A DNA stretch of 64,000 nucleotides from Candidatus Dependentiae bacterium (GTDB lineage: Bacteria > Babelota > Babeliae > Babelales > JACPOV01), in NCBI GenBank assembly GCA_016191325.1, contig JACPOV010000008.1, forward strand, positions 1 through 64,000, read 5' to 3'. The translations under genes were made by a program, and so were the position numbers. A model generated the notes under the pieces. It had not been told where the DNA came from, searched no databases, and worked only from the letters and a program-made list of their open reading frames with translations. The stretch's first letter is position 1; every line of letters starts with the position of its first letter. Shown piece after piece: positions 18,556 through 27,265 of the stretch.

Positions 18556-19267
18556 AAAGTAAAATGCCGGCAGCTACCGAGGCGTTATACGAAATATCGC
18601 CGCGTCGTTGAGGTAAGGTGATCAACGTTCCATCTTTTCGAATTTCTTGGGAGATTCCAGTTCCTTCGCTACCAATTACCAAGCACATTGGTGAATTGTA
18701 CGAAATTTCAAGAGCATTTTGCCCATTTTGTAGTACAGCCAAATACATATGGTAGCCAGCTTTTTTTAAAAGTGGCGTAACCGCCATAATAGAAGGGGCA
18801 ACGTAAATATCCAAATATTCAGCAAGCCCGGCGGCTGCTTTTAAAGCGGCAGGAGTAAGAGAAACGCCGCCACGTTTTATGAGAATAACGCCGTCGCAAC
18901 TCGTGCAATAAGCTGAGCGCAAAATAGCTCCTAAATTACGCGGATCTTGAATTCCATCAAGCAAGAGGAGAAAACGTTCTTTTTGTGGGTCGAAAAATTT
19001 TGATCTGATATGCATTGGGGATGCATAGCCAACAACGCCTTGATGATCGACTGAACCAGCGATTTTATTTAAAATATCTCGTTCCACATATTGAATCTGC
19101 ATACCCTTGGGAAGCAAAGCTTCCACCTGATTCCAGGCCTTAGGGGTAGGTTTTGTGGTATAAATAATTCTAAGTTTTCGTTTTTTTGCCTTTAAAAGCT
19201 CAACGATAGGATGGATACCATAAATAAGATCGGTAGGTGAGGTTTCTGTTTTTTTGACCATGATCAT
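18524..19267 (-). CDS. rlmB: 23S rRNA 2'-O-ribose methyltransferase, RlmB/TrmH family (SpoU)
   Basis: The N-terminal substrate-binding domain begins IYGIHPIVELLKAKKRKL. The SPOUT domain carries the three family motifs: DGIQDPRNLGAILRSA (motif 1), LVIGSEGTGI (motif 2) and LPQRRGDISYNASVAAGILL (motif 3). It methylates a ribose 2'-OH in 23S rRNA using S-adenosylmethionine. The length of 247 residues is typical of RlmB. The exact target nucleotide cannot be read from sequence. No strong ribosome site precedes either ATG (19267 or 19261). Confidence 0.88.
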   Translation of the reverse strand: MIMVKKTETSPTDLIYGIHPIVELLKAKKRKLRIIYTTKPTPKAWNQVEALLPKGMQIQYVERDILNKIAGSVDHQGVVGYASPMHIRSKFFDPQKERFLLLLDGIQDPRNLGAILRSAYCTSCDGVILIKRGGVSLTPAALKAAAGLAEYLDIYVAPSIMAVTPLLKKAGYHMYLAVLQNGQNALEISYNSPMCLVIGSEGTGISQEIRKDGTLITLPQRRGDISYNASVAAGILLFNAASQLKKI

Positions 19268-19484
19268 CGCATTAAAAGTTTAATTTGAATCATTCTATCA
19301 TAAAAAAGGGCTAAAGAGTAGCGAAAATATAGTGATCCCCTACCAGATCGCTCAATTATTCGACTTTTGCGGTTTTGGCTATCATGGGCGATTCGGCCGG
19401 GCCGCGAGCGCCGAGATATTGTCTCTGTTAGTAATTTGCGCTATTATGATTCCGATTAAAACCACGTTGTTAGGAGGAACATTT

Positions 19485-20129
19485 ATGAAAAAGATAGCTC
19501 TCTTTGGTGCACTAGTGGCTGTGAATTCCTTCGCGCTACAAATTCGCTGCGATGAAGAAAAACCAAAGGCTACGCAAGTAAAGACTGAAACTGACTGTGA
19601 AACGACCTATGAGGTGCCAAAATTATTTCTAGAGTTGTTTGATGACGTTGTGCCATTCTTTTCTCATGTGCATCAAAGATTTAATAGAAACATGCAAAGG
19701 ATGGAAAAATTGTGTCAAAGTGCTCAAGCGCAATTTCAATCTTTCCCGATAAATTATAAAATTGATGCGGACGAGCCGGATCGAGTAACTATTATCGTTG
19801 AGTTGCCTGAGGCACCAGAAGGAAAAATTAAGCAATCAGGAACAGAGACTTTTTCTCAGGCAGATATTGAAGTGCCGTTTAAAGAAGGATTTATAAAGTT
19901 GCATTTACAAAATGTTGGAACGAACACTGAAATGCCTTATGCGCTTTTGCAAATGCACGCAAAAAATAAGACAAAAAACGAGGAAATCCAGCGCAAGCAA
20001 TGCAATTCATTGCCTGCACTGAATCTAGAGAAAATTGAAATTAAACGCGTTCCTGAGAGTTCAAAAATTCAAATTAGTGTTGGAAAAGCATCTTCAGCGC
20101 AACGTTATTCAAAAGAAATAGAAATCTAA
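19485..20129 (+). CDS. Exported protein with a possible Hsp20-like core
   Basis: The reading frame is open from 19332, but TAGGAGGAAC lies 7 bp before the ATG at 19485 and a signal peptide starts there (MKKIALFGALVAVNSFA), so I take 19485. The 214-residue product has a charged helical segment, then INYKIDADEPDRVTIIVELPE, which resembles the opening strands of small heat-shock (alpha-crystallin) domains; the later EVPFKEGFIKLHLQNVG would be further strands. The assignment is weak. A terminator follows at 20153. Confidence 0.65.
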   Translation: MKKIALFGALVAVNSFALQIRCDEEKPKATQVKTETDCETTYEVPKLFLELFDDVVPFFSHVHQRFNRNMQRMEKLCQSAQAQFQSFPINYKIDADEPDRVTIIVELPEAPEGKIKQSGTETFSQADIEVPFKEGFIKLHLQNVGTNTEMPYALLQMHAKNKTKNEEIQRKQCNSLPALNLEKIEIKRVPESSKIQISVGKASSAQRYSKEIEI

Positions 20130-20152
20130 TTTTTAAGTTTTTAATGAATCTG

Positions 20153-20186
20153 AAAAAGCCCGGCAATTTGCTGGGCTTTTTTTTAA
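20153..20186 (+). terminator. Rho-independent terminator
   Basis: AAAAGCCCGGC and GCTGGGCTTTT pair (one mismatch) around an AATTT loop, followed by a run of Ts. It ends the upstream exported-protein gene and sits immediately before alr. Confidence 0.88.
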
Positions 20187-20189
20187 CTT

Positions 20190-21410
20190 ATGATGAGGAA
20201 ATTCATTGTGATCGACAAAGAATTAGTGAAAAAAAATAGAAATAATGCAGATTTCTGGCCATCTGTCAATCAGCGCGTGGCACACGAACCCTTAACATGG
20301 ATTGAGATAAGTAAAAGCGCATTGCATCACAATATTTCAAATTATCGATCTCTTATTAAGCCGGGTGTGCTGTTTGTGCCTGTGATCAAAAGCAATGCGT
20401 ATGGGCACGGCATGTTGGCTGTTGGCTCAATTTTGCAAGATCATCCCGGAGTAGATGGCGCTGCAGTCGTTGCAATAAGCGAGGGGATCGCCCTTCGTGA
20501 GAACGGCTTTGGCAAGAAAATTATCGTTCTTGGCATTATCGATGCCGGTTTGCAAGAAGTCGTTCGTCATAATCTTGAATTAGTTGTATATGATCAAGAA
20601 GTTATCGATCAATTGAACGAAATCGCAAAAAAATTAGATTCAAGAGCGCGCATTCATATTAAAATTGATACCGGTCTTTCACGGCTTGGGTTTTTTACGA
20701 ATGAAGCATTTGAAACTATTAAAGCTGCTTTCAATTTACCGCATGTAGAAATTATCGGCATATCGACTCACTTTGCAAATTCAGAAAGTGATGAAGATTC
20801 ATTTGTTAATTTGCAACTTTCTCGATTTAATGAATTAATTAATAAGCTGCGTCTTGAGAAAATAACTATACCGCTGCAGCATGCAACCTGCACCGCGGCA
20901 CTTGGTGCATACGAAAATGCGCATGGTTCGTTAGTGCGATTTGGGATAGGGCTCTATGGCTTATGGCCTTCAAATGAAAATAGGCAAGCTGTCATGGAAA
21001 AAATGCCAAATTTCTCGCTGATTCCGGTTTTAAAATGGAAAACGCGCATCATTCAACTTAAAACTTTGCCTGCCGGAAGCTTCGTGGGGTACGATTTGAC
21101 CCATCAAGTTCAGCAAGAAACCAAGATCGCAGTTTTACCGGTTGGCTATTGGGATGGATTGGATAGAAGGCTTTCTAATAAAGGATCGGTAATTATTCGC
21201 GATACCATTGTTCCCATGATAGGAAGAATCGCTATGAATTTGTGCATGATTGACGTCTCTGGCGTGCCAGGGGTTTGCATCGACGATGAAGTGATTCTTA
21301 TAGGAGAGCATGAGATGGTGAGCGCCGACGCAATAGCTGGGCATACTGGTACTATAAATTATGAAATCGTCACGAGAATAAATCCTTTAGTTACAAGAAT
21401 TGTAGTATAA
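20190..21410 (+). CDS. alr: Alanine racemase
   Basis: A PLP enzyme that interconverts L- and D-alanine for peptidoglycan. The Schiff-base lysine is K67 in VIKSNAYGHG. RFGIGLYG and the substrate tyrosine segment GSFVGYDLTHQ are present, as is a typical C-terminal beta domain (GRIAMNLCMIDVSG). The length of 406 residues is slightly long. The first ATG abuts the upstream terminator's T-run and lacks a ribosome site; GTG at 20208 is preceded by GAGG at good spacing and may be the real start. Its presence supports a wall-containing organism. Confidence 0.93.
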   Translation: MMRKFIVIDKELVKKNRNNADFWPSVNQRVAHEPLTWIEISKSALHHNISNYRSLIKPGVLFVPVIKSNAYGHGMLAVGSILQDHPGVDGAAVVAISEGIALRENGFGKKIIVLGIIDAGLQEVVRHNLELVVYDQEVIDQLNEIAKKLDSRARIHIKIDTGLSRLGFFTNEAFETIKAAFNLPHVEIIGISTHFANSESDEDSFVNLQLSRFNELINKLRLEKITIPLQHATCTAALGAYENAHGSLVRFGIGLYGLWPSNENRQAVMEKMPNFSLIPVLKWKTRIIQLKTLPAGSFVGYDLTHQVQQETKIAVLPVGYWDGLDRRLSNKGSVIIRDTIVPMIGRIAMNLCMIDVSGVPGVCIDDEVILIGEHEMVSADAIAGHTGTINYEIVTRINPLVTRIVV

Positions 21411-21589
21411 AAAAAAGATAAAAATATCTACAGATAGCATATTTGTTGTCAAATAGAATTAATGGCTTCTGGGGGTACGTGCCGACTCAATGCTTTTTTG
21501 ACTGATTTCAATATGGCGTTTATAATAATATGTATAAGGTTAAATTTTTCTATTTGAGACTATTATTGTCAATATGTTTGGGGGTTTAT

Positions 21590-22336
21590 ATGCATTTGTT
21601 TAAAAAACTTACTTTCTTGGTCTTTATCGCATTGAGCAATGGTGTAGCGCTATCAGAAGCAGATAACGAATCCAATCAAGATCTAATCGTTATTTTTAAT
21701 GTATTAGGTAAGGCGGTTGAAGCTGAGATTAATCAGATAGATAGCCAGATAACGAAAGAAAATAGAGATTTTGCATCTATTAATCGGATTATTAAACAAA
21801 AATTGCCAACAATTAAAACTAAAAGCGTGCATGCTTTTCAGCATGATTTGACACAAAACCAACGCACTAAATTAGTTAATATATTGCAGGATTTAAGAGA
21901 TTTATCTGTAACAACGGCTGATGATTTAATGATAATGGCGAAAGTAAGTACTGAAGACCGTGAAGCTATGAATGAGAGCCTGAAAAAACGTTATCCCAAT
22001 GGTATAGGATCTTATTTTTCACAGGGTCAAGCGGGAATCAGAAAATTTGAAAAAGAAGTTGATCTGGGCAATCCATCATTTAATATGATAACGCGTTTTA
22101 TGTGTAAATGTGGTTATCTTGACGAGCTATCTGAGCTAAGGCGAATTGAAATTGAAAATGCGGCTTGGCAGCGATGCTATGAATATGCAATGAACGCGAT
22201 AGCGCTCCCCTTTGTTGCATTTAATGATTTATATTTTTTTCCGGGATGGCAACAAGAATTTCAAAAAAGCGGAAATACTTTTGCGATAATGAATACTGTA
22301 TGTACAGCATTGCTTGAAGCGGTTGATCAAAAATAG
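21590..22336 (+). CDS. Exported protein of unknown function
   Basis: I start it at ATG 21590, behind GGGGG, because a signal peptide (LFKKLTFLVFIALSNGVA) begins there; the frame extends 20 codons upstream without a better site. The mature protein of about 225 residues is mostly predicted alpha-helical (NQDLIVIFNVLGKAVEAEI, then several Lys/Glu-rich helices) with a cluster of aromatic residues near the C-terminus. I recognise no family. It is flanked by alr and a deoxynucleoside kinase. Confidence 0.6.
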   Translation: MHLFKKLTFLVFIALSNGVALSEADNESNQDLIVIFNVLGKAVEAEINQIDSQITKENRDFASINRIIKQKLPTIKTKSVHAFQHDLTQNQRTKLVNILQDLRDLSVTTADDLMIMAKVSTEDREAMNESLKKRYPNGIGSYFSQGQAGIRKFEKEVDLGNPSFNMITRFMCKCGYLDELSELRRIEIENAAWQRCYEYAMNAIALPFVAFNDLYFFPGWQQEFQKSGNTFAIMNTVCTALLEAVDQK

Positions 22337-22508
22337 GTATAAAAAAACTTACATAGAAATTAGTTTCAACTAAATAAATTTGATCAATGTAGATTTTTTT
22401 AAACTCATCAGAGCTAAATTATAACAAATTCTGCTGACTATGATATATTAAAACCATCTTTAGGCAGTATTGCCATTTAATACTGAAGTAACCAGCGAGA
22501 AAGCCAGA

Positions 22509-23246
22509 ATGTATATCGTAGAAGGCAATATTGGAGCCGGAAAATCGACTTTTTTAAAGCTCATCGAAAAGCATATGCCACAAATTGGCATTGCCCTTGA
22601 ACCGCTTCATAATTGGCAAAAAAAGGTTTACGGTCAATCGCTGCTGGCCAATTTTTACCAAGAGCCGCGACGATGGTCGTACAGTTTGGAAACATTTGCG
22701 ATGATTTGCCGCGTTCGCGAGCATATTCGAGAGCAAGAGCATAGTAGCAAATCTCGTATTGTTGAACGTTCTATTTATTCTGGTCACTATTGCTTTGTGC
22801 TCACCGGTTACCAAAATGGATTCATGACCGATTTAGAATGGTCTATGTACCAAGAATGGTTTAATTATTTAATTCCACAACGCTGCAAACCGCCACAAGG
22901 TTTTATTTATCTAAGAACTACGCCCGAAGTTGCGTATAAACGCATAAAAAAAAGAAACAGACTCGCAGAAAAAAATATAACGTTTGCGTATCTTAAGCAG
23001 ATTCACGATCAGCATGAACGGTTTTTACTTGAAAAAAATGATGTTTTGCAAGATCTTGTGCATGTTCCGGTTTTAATACTTGAATGTGATACTGAATTTG
23101 AGAATAATGCGGAGCAATTAAACAAACACTTATTAGCAGTTCAAGAATTTATTATTAAGACGAGCGCACATCAGAATCCAGAAATCCTTCAAACGGCCAC
23201 GCCTGAGAAAAGTCTAAATGTGGATCGATCAACGGCTGATGATTAA
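22509..23246 (+). CDS. Deoxynucleoside kinase (dNK/dCK/dGK family)
   Basis: It phosphorylates salvaged deoxynucleosides. The P-loop VEGNIGAGKST is at the N-terminus, the ERS motif (IVERSIYSGHYCF) follows, and the lid region IKKRNRLAEKNI is rich in Arg and Lys. Translation probably starts at ATG 22509 rather than the upstream TTG at 22470, as family members begin a few residues before the P-loop. The length is 245 residues. A second paralog lies at 29204. Its last 92 bp overlap, antisense, the end of the GerMN-like gene. Confidence 0.88.
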   Translation: MYIVEGNIGAGKSTFLKLIEKHMPQIGIALEPLHNWQKKVYGQSLLANFYQEPRRWSYSLETFAMICRVREHIREQEHSSKSRIVERSIYSGHYCFVLTGYQNGFMTDLEWSMYQEWFNYLIPQRCKPPQGFIYLRTTPEVAYKRIKKRNRLAEKNITFAYLKQIHDQHERFLLEKNDVLQDLVHVPVLILECDTEFENNAEQLNKHLLAVQEFIIKTSAHQNPEILQTATPEKSLNVDRSTADD

Positions 23247-23718
23247 CAAGCCAGGTTATAGAGCGCAACGAAATACCGTTTTCTTTTAACGTTTTTATCA
23301 TTGATTCTAAATGATGCCACTTGCGATAGATCGACCATTCTTTTTCCAGAGGGGCTTGATCGAACGAAATATAAGCATCCAATCCATTTTGGCAGATTAT
23401 AATCGATTGTAAGCTTATTTGTTTTCCGCCAAATTGCTCATTATGAGCTAGTTCCAGCCATCCATACACAAGTTGCTTTATCTGTTCAGATTTATCGGTT
23501 GGCCATAAAAGATCTTTTGGCTCTCGTGTCCATTTATTTGCATGCCAGCCGATAATAATCACAGGCTTTTTCTTTGTTGTATTTCCCGGCACGAGCGTAT
23601 GTGCAGCTGCAGCTCTGGTAGGTAATCGGAGAATAATCCATTGCTGCTGGAATGCTATAGTAATTAAACCAAGAAAAAAGGCAGTAAACGAAATAATAAG
23701 ATACGTATACTTATTCAT
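23155..23718 (-). CDS. Membrane-anchored GerMN-like protein
   Basis: The 187-residue protein has an N-terminal transmembrane anchor (about residues 5-25). The remainder resembles GerMN (sporulation/germination) domains: a Trp-Pro strand followed by IKQLVYGWLELA, QSIIICQNGLDAYISFD, and a C-terminal VNHQPLIDPHLDFSQAWPF similar to the family's terminal HLDLS motif. The start overlaps the stop of the upstream amidase-like gene by 4 bp (ATGA), which suggests a joint role in envelope or peptidoglycan processing. The assignment is moderate and rests on motif shape and context. Confidence 0.6.
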   Translation of the reverse strand: MNKYTYLIISFTAFFLGLITIAFQQQWIILRLPTRAAAAHTLVPGNTTKKKPVIIIGWHANKWTREPKDLLWPTDKSEQIKQLVYGWLELAHNEQFGGKQISLQSIIICQNGLDAYISFDQAPLEKEWSIYRKWHHLESMIKTLKENGISLRSITWLVNHQPLIDPHLDFSQAWPFEGFLDSDVRSS

Positions 23719-24410
23719 AGCGTTTCTTTGTGTATAAGCGTCGCGAGTGCATTTTTTATCGGATCTATCAGCAAATAAATGTCTTTTTCATCTCGTAATC
23801 CACATTCGATTGCAATTGCGGGAGCTTGAATGCCAAAAAAAGGACGGAATGGAATTGCAAATCCACCGATGAAACTAAAAGTGTTTTGTTCAGATTGTTT
23901 AGTGAGCGTTTGAGAAAGAAGAGTCATAAATGAATGTGTTGTTTTGAGCGATCCTCGATATGCAAATGCTGCTGGAATCAAAGATAGTTGCGTTGGTGCA
24001 ACTTGCCACCAATCGGTAGTGCGATTCCAAATAGTTTGATAAAGAGCAATCGTCGGTAGTGAATTTGTTTCTCGAAAACAATGAATGCTTATAAAAAGCT
24101 GTGCGCCAATTCGATTGGAAGATTGAGCAATTTGCATTTGCTCGCTCAATTGGCCAGGTTTGTGTGAGAAAAGAAAACGCACATGAGGATATTGAAACGA
24201 AAGCTCTTGATGCAATGCGTCGGCAAGCAAAAGAGTGGTGCCCCGCTCAAAACTATTTTTTATCGATCTACCAGGATTTTTTCCATCTCCTGCAGGATCG
24301 AGCATAATAATAAATTTTTTTGGCATTCGCGTAAAAAAAGAAGATGCATCATTATGTAATGCAAGAACTGCACCAATAATAAAAATGCGTAAAAATATCA
24401 TGAACGGCAT
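23715..24410 (-). CDS. N-acetylmuramoyl-L-alanine amidase-like protein (Amidase_3) with a lost zinc ligand
   Basis: A 231-residue protein with an N-terminal signal or anchor. Amidase_3 landmarks are visible: FIIMLDPAGDG at the usual DPGHGG site, FERG (zinc Glu), QLFISIHCFRE (zinc His) and AIAIECGLRDE (catalytic Glu). The first zinc ligand, the His of DPGHGG, is absent. The protein may be inactive, use a substitute ligand, or act as a binder or activator, as some degenerate amidases do. It overlaps recD2 upstream by 13 bp and the GerMN-like gene downstream by 4 bp. Confidence 0.75.
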   Translation of the reverse strand: MPFMIFLRIFIIGAVLALHNDASSFFTRMPKKFIIMLDPAGDGKNPGRSIKNSFERGTTLLLADALHQELSFQYPHVRFLFSHKPGQLSEQMQIAQSSNRIGAQLFISIHCFRETNSLPTIALYQTIWNRTTDWWQVAPTQLSLIPAAFAYRGSLKTTHSFMTLLSQTLTKQSEQNTFSFIGGFAIPFRPFFGIQAPAIAIECGLRDEKDIYLLIDPIKNALATLIHKETL

Positions 24411-26587
24411 GTTAGTGTGCTGGTTAAATAATGCTGTAAAAAAGTTATACGATTTACACCTTTGCTATTTTTTATTCCCATGGCAATCGCTTTTGGCTGA
24501 CCAACCATGATGCATAATCTTTTCGCGCGTGTGATCGCGGTATAAATTAAATTTCGTTGTAGCAAGACAAAATGATGCATGAAAATTGGAATAATCGCAA
24601 CATCGTATTCTGAACCTTGGCTTTTATGAATCGAAATTGCGTACGCAAGTACCAGTTCATCAAGTTCATTCAATTCGTAAATGACACTGCGATCGCCAAA
24701 AAGCACGGTGAGCTGCTGATCTGTACTATTTATTTCGGTAACTGTGCCAATATCGCCATTAAAAATGTTTTTATCATAATTATTACGAATCTGCATGACG
24801 CGGTCATCAACTTTAAAGGTAGTGCCGCTGCTTTGTGCTTGATCTTTAATCTCGGGATTAAAAAGTGTTTGCAATTGAGAATTGAGGGTGAACGTACCAG
24901 CTATCCCTCGGTTCATTGGAACAAGTACCATTGAGTTTTCTGGCTTAAATCCGTATCTGGGTAATGTTTTTTCATAAATCGCGTTAAGATGTGCAAAAAG
25001 ATTTTCGGCTTTATCTTCTTTAATAAATATAAAATCTTTTTTACTATCGGGCAGATTTGAAACAGGAAATTCGCCATTGTTGACGCGGTGAGCGTTTGTA
25101 ATAATAAGGCTATCTTGCGCTTGCCGGAAAATATGAGTCAATCTAATCGTGGAGACTTTTTGGCTGCTAATGAGATCGTTAAGAACGTTTCCAGCACCGA
25201 CCGATGGCAATTGATCAATATCGCCAATTAATATTAAGTGTGCAGTGTGCGGAAGTGCTTTAAGTACTGCAGACGCCAAAAAGATATCGAGCATCGAAGC
25301 TTCATCAACAATAATAAAATCGGTTTTTATCGCGTTCTTTTCATTGTGTACAAATTTCATCGTGCTCGCATCAAATTCAAGCATGCGATGGAGCGTCATT
25401 GCATGGCGGCCAGTTCCTTCCATCATCCGCTTGGCAGCGCGCCCAGTTGGAGCAGCAAGGCGATAAGTGATCCGTTGACTATCAAGAATCTCAAGAAGTT
25501 TTTTAATGAGAGTGGTTTTACCCGTTCCCGGCCCGCCGGTGATAATCGTCACTTTTGATTGTAGTACCGCCATGATCGCTTTTTGTTGATCTTCGTTGAG
25601 CATAATGCCGCGTTTATCGGGCGTTAAGAGCGACTGATAAATTGCGTGTAAATCAAACTGGTGGAGTGATGGATGTTCGAGCAATACTTTTATGCTCGTC
25701 GCGATACCAAATTCGGTAAAATAATAAGAACTGAGCGTAATAAAATGTTTTTCTTCATGAGAGATGAGTTTTATTTTTTGCGATTCATAAAGATCATGCA
25801 GCGCAGATTTAATCAGATGTTCGTGTTCTTCTTTTTTTAGCTCAAGCAGCTCATAAGTTTGATCTTTAAGTGCATTTAATTCGCAGTAAATAGAGCCGCT
25901 TGAAGTTGCAGTCGAAAGAAGATGCGCAATTCCTGCTTTAATACGCGAAAGTGAATCGGGAGCGCAGCCAAGCTGTTGAGCAATTTTATCAGCGGTTTTA
26001 AAACCAATGCCCCAAATATCTTCAGCAAGGCGATAGGGATTTTCTTTAAGGACCGCCATTGCTGTTTGGCCGTATTTTTTATAAATTTTTGCAGCATATG
26101 CCGGTGAAACATCTTTTTCCTGCAGAAAAATCATGAGTGCAGATATTTCTTTTTGGCTTTGCCAGGCGTTTGCAATAATCTCTGCGCGTTTTGGGCCAAT
26201 TCCTTCAACTTGTTCAAGCTGTTTGGGGTGGTGCTCTATAATTTCGAGAACTTTATCCCCAAATTTTTCTACGAGTTTAGTTGCATAAACCGGGCCAATA
26301 CCTTTGATCAATCCTGAACTTAAATATTTAGTTATTCCAAGAAGCGATGTTGGCATTTGAGCAACATGAGAACTTACTTCAAATTGACGACCAAATTTTG
26401 GATGCGTAACCCATTTTCCCTGCATAATGAGTTGTTGGCCGACGTGAGTCGAAGATAAATAACCTGTTACAAGTGTTGATCGTTGCTTGGTTTGAACAAC
26501 AGCAACAGAAAATCCGGTCTGGGGGTGTTGGTAAACAAACCGCTCGACCGTTCCTAATAATTCTTCCAGTTCTTGTTGTTCGTTCAT
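24398..26587 (-). CDS. recD2: RecD2-type 5'-3' DNA helicase
   Basis: A 729-residue SF1B helicase of the RecD2/YrrC branch, active without RecBC. An N-terminal OB-like domain (to about residue 85) is followed by helix-hairpin-helix repeats (LIKGIGPVYATKLVEKFG; LEQVEGIGPKRAEIIANAW; IWGIGFKTADKIAQQLG). The motor domains contain Walker A TGGPGTGKTTLIKKL, DEAS in FIIVDEASML, GDIDQLPSVGAGNVL, and motif VI (AYAISIHKSQGSEYDV; YTAITRAKRL). It likely works in DNA repair. It is the first gene of a short minus-strand operon with the amidase-like and GerMN-like genes. Confidence 0.95.
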   Translation of the reverse strand: MNEQQELEELLGTVERFVYQHPQTGFSVAVVQTKQRSTLVTGYLSSTHVGQQLIMQGKWVTHPKFGRQFEVSSHVAQMPTSLLGITKYLSSGLIKGIGPVYATKLVEKFGDKVLEIIEHHPKQLEQVEGIGPKRAEIIANAWQSQKEISALMIFLQEKDVSPAYAAKIYKKYGQTAMAVLKENPYRLAEDIWGIGFKTADKIAQQLGCAPDSLSRIKAGIAHLLSTATSSGSIYCELNALKDQTYELLELKKEEHEHLIKSALHDLYESQKIKLISHEEKHFITLSSYYFTEFGIATSIKVLLEHPSLHQFDLHAIYQSLLTPDKRGIMLNEDQQKAIMAVLQSKVTIITGGPGTGKTTLIKKLLEILDSQRITYRLAAPTGRAAKRMMEGTGRHAMTLHRMLEFDASTMKFVHNEKNAIKTDFIIVDEASMLDIFLASAVLKALPHTAHLILIGDIDQLPSVGAGNVLNDLISSQKVSTIRLTHIFRQAQDSLIITNAHRVNNGEFPVSNLPDSKKDFIFIKEDKAENLFAHLNAIYEKTLPRYGFKPENSMVLVPMNRGIAGTFTLNSQLQTLFNPEIKDQAQSSGTTFKVDDRVMQIRNNYDKNIFNGDIGTVTEINSTDQQLTVLFGDRSVIYELNELDELVLAYAISIHKSQGSEYDVAIIPIFMHHFVLLQRNLIYTAITRAKRLCIMVGQPKAIAMGIKNSKGVNRITFLQHYLTSTLTCRS

Positions 26588-26593
26588 AATGAA

Positions 26594-27250
26594 TTATTTT
26601 TTTTGGTGAATCGCATCAAGATATTGTTGATAACCTATTGGGCAGCTTTTTATTAAATCATCAAGAAAGCTGACAACGTCGCTGCAAAATTGGTCGAAAC
26701 TTTTAAAAGATGCAATGTGATTATGGAAAAGTTCTTCTTCGTTTCCAGATCTATGTTTGCACCATTCAAAGATTATACTATCATGCCGATTGTGCAACTC
26801 TGCCCATTCTTTCATTAATTCATGAGCGGTGCGCTGAGGCAATCCTTGCAATCTAGTGAGCATGGGGCGCATAACCTCAATAAATCCAGTTCTGAAAATG
26901 ACCAAATGACTTTCAAGATCATTCTGAAGCTCTTTATCATTCGTTTCGTGGGCGGTGCACTCAAGCGCTGCTAATTCTTGGATGGAATATAATGAATTGC
27001 GAAAATTAAAAATGCCAATGCGTTTCTTAGAATTAGGCTGTCTGCCGCCAAATTGCCCCTTAAGGATTTCTTTTATGGTATGAACCATCTCATCAACCGT
27101 TTTCCAATCGACGCCAATAGGATGAGGAAGGCCATCGACCATCGCCAAAGCGCGATGTTGAAGCGGCTTGCTGTTTCCAATTAAGGGGTTATTTAAAATA
27201 ATAACCAATAATGAGAGAGCTAATTTTCTTTTAAATAAATTTTTCTTCAA
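26594..27250 (-). CDS. Exported protein of unknown function
   Basis: The product has 218 residues and starts at TTG behind AAGGAAAATC. A basic N-terminus and a hydrophobic stretch (LALSLLVIILNNPLIGNS) form a signal peptide. The mature part appears alpha-helical (DEMVHTIKEILKGQFGG; DNDLE-type acidic helices; FCSDVVSFLDDLIKSC) and contains 4 Cys. I recognise no family. It sits 15 bp after the outer-membrane-like gene on the same strand, so the two are probably co-transcribed. Confidence 0.6.
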   Translation of the reverse strand: MKKNLFKRKLALSLLVIILNNPLIGNSKPLQHRALAMVDGLPHPIGVDWKTVDEMVHTIKEILKGQFGGRQPNSKKRIGIFNFRNSLYSIQELAALECTAHETNDKELQNDLESHLVIFRTGFIEVMRPMLTRLQGLPQRTAHELMKEWAELHNRHDSIIFEWCKHRSGNEEELFHNHIASFKSFDQFCSDVVSFLDDLIKSCPIGYQQYLDAIHQKK

Positions 27251-27265
27251 GATTTTCCTTCTTAA

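Noticed and set aside
23715-24410. Active N-acetylmuramoyl-alanine amidase
   Set aside because: The His of the DPGHGG zinc site is missing, so I describe it as amidase-like and do not claim activity.
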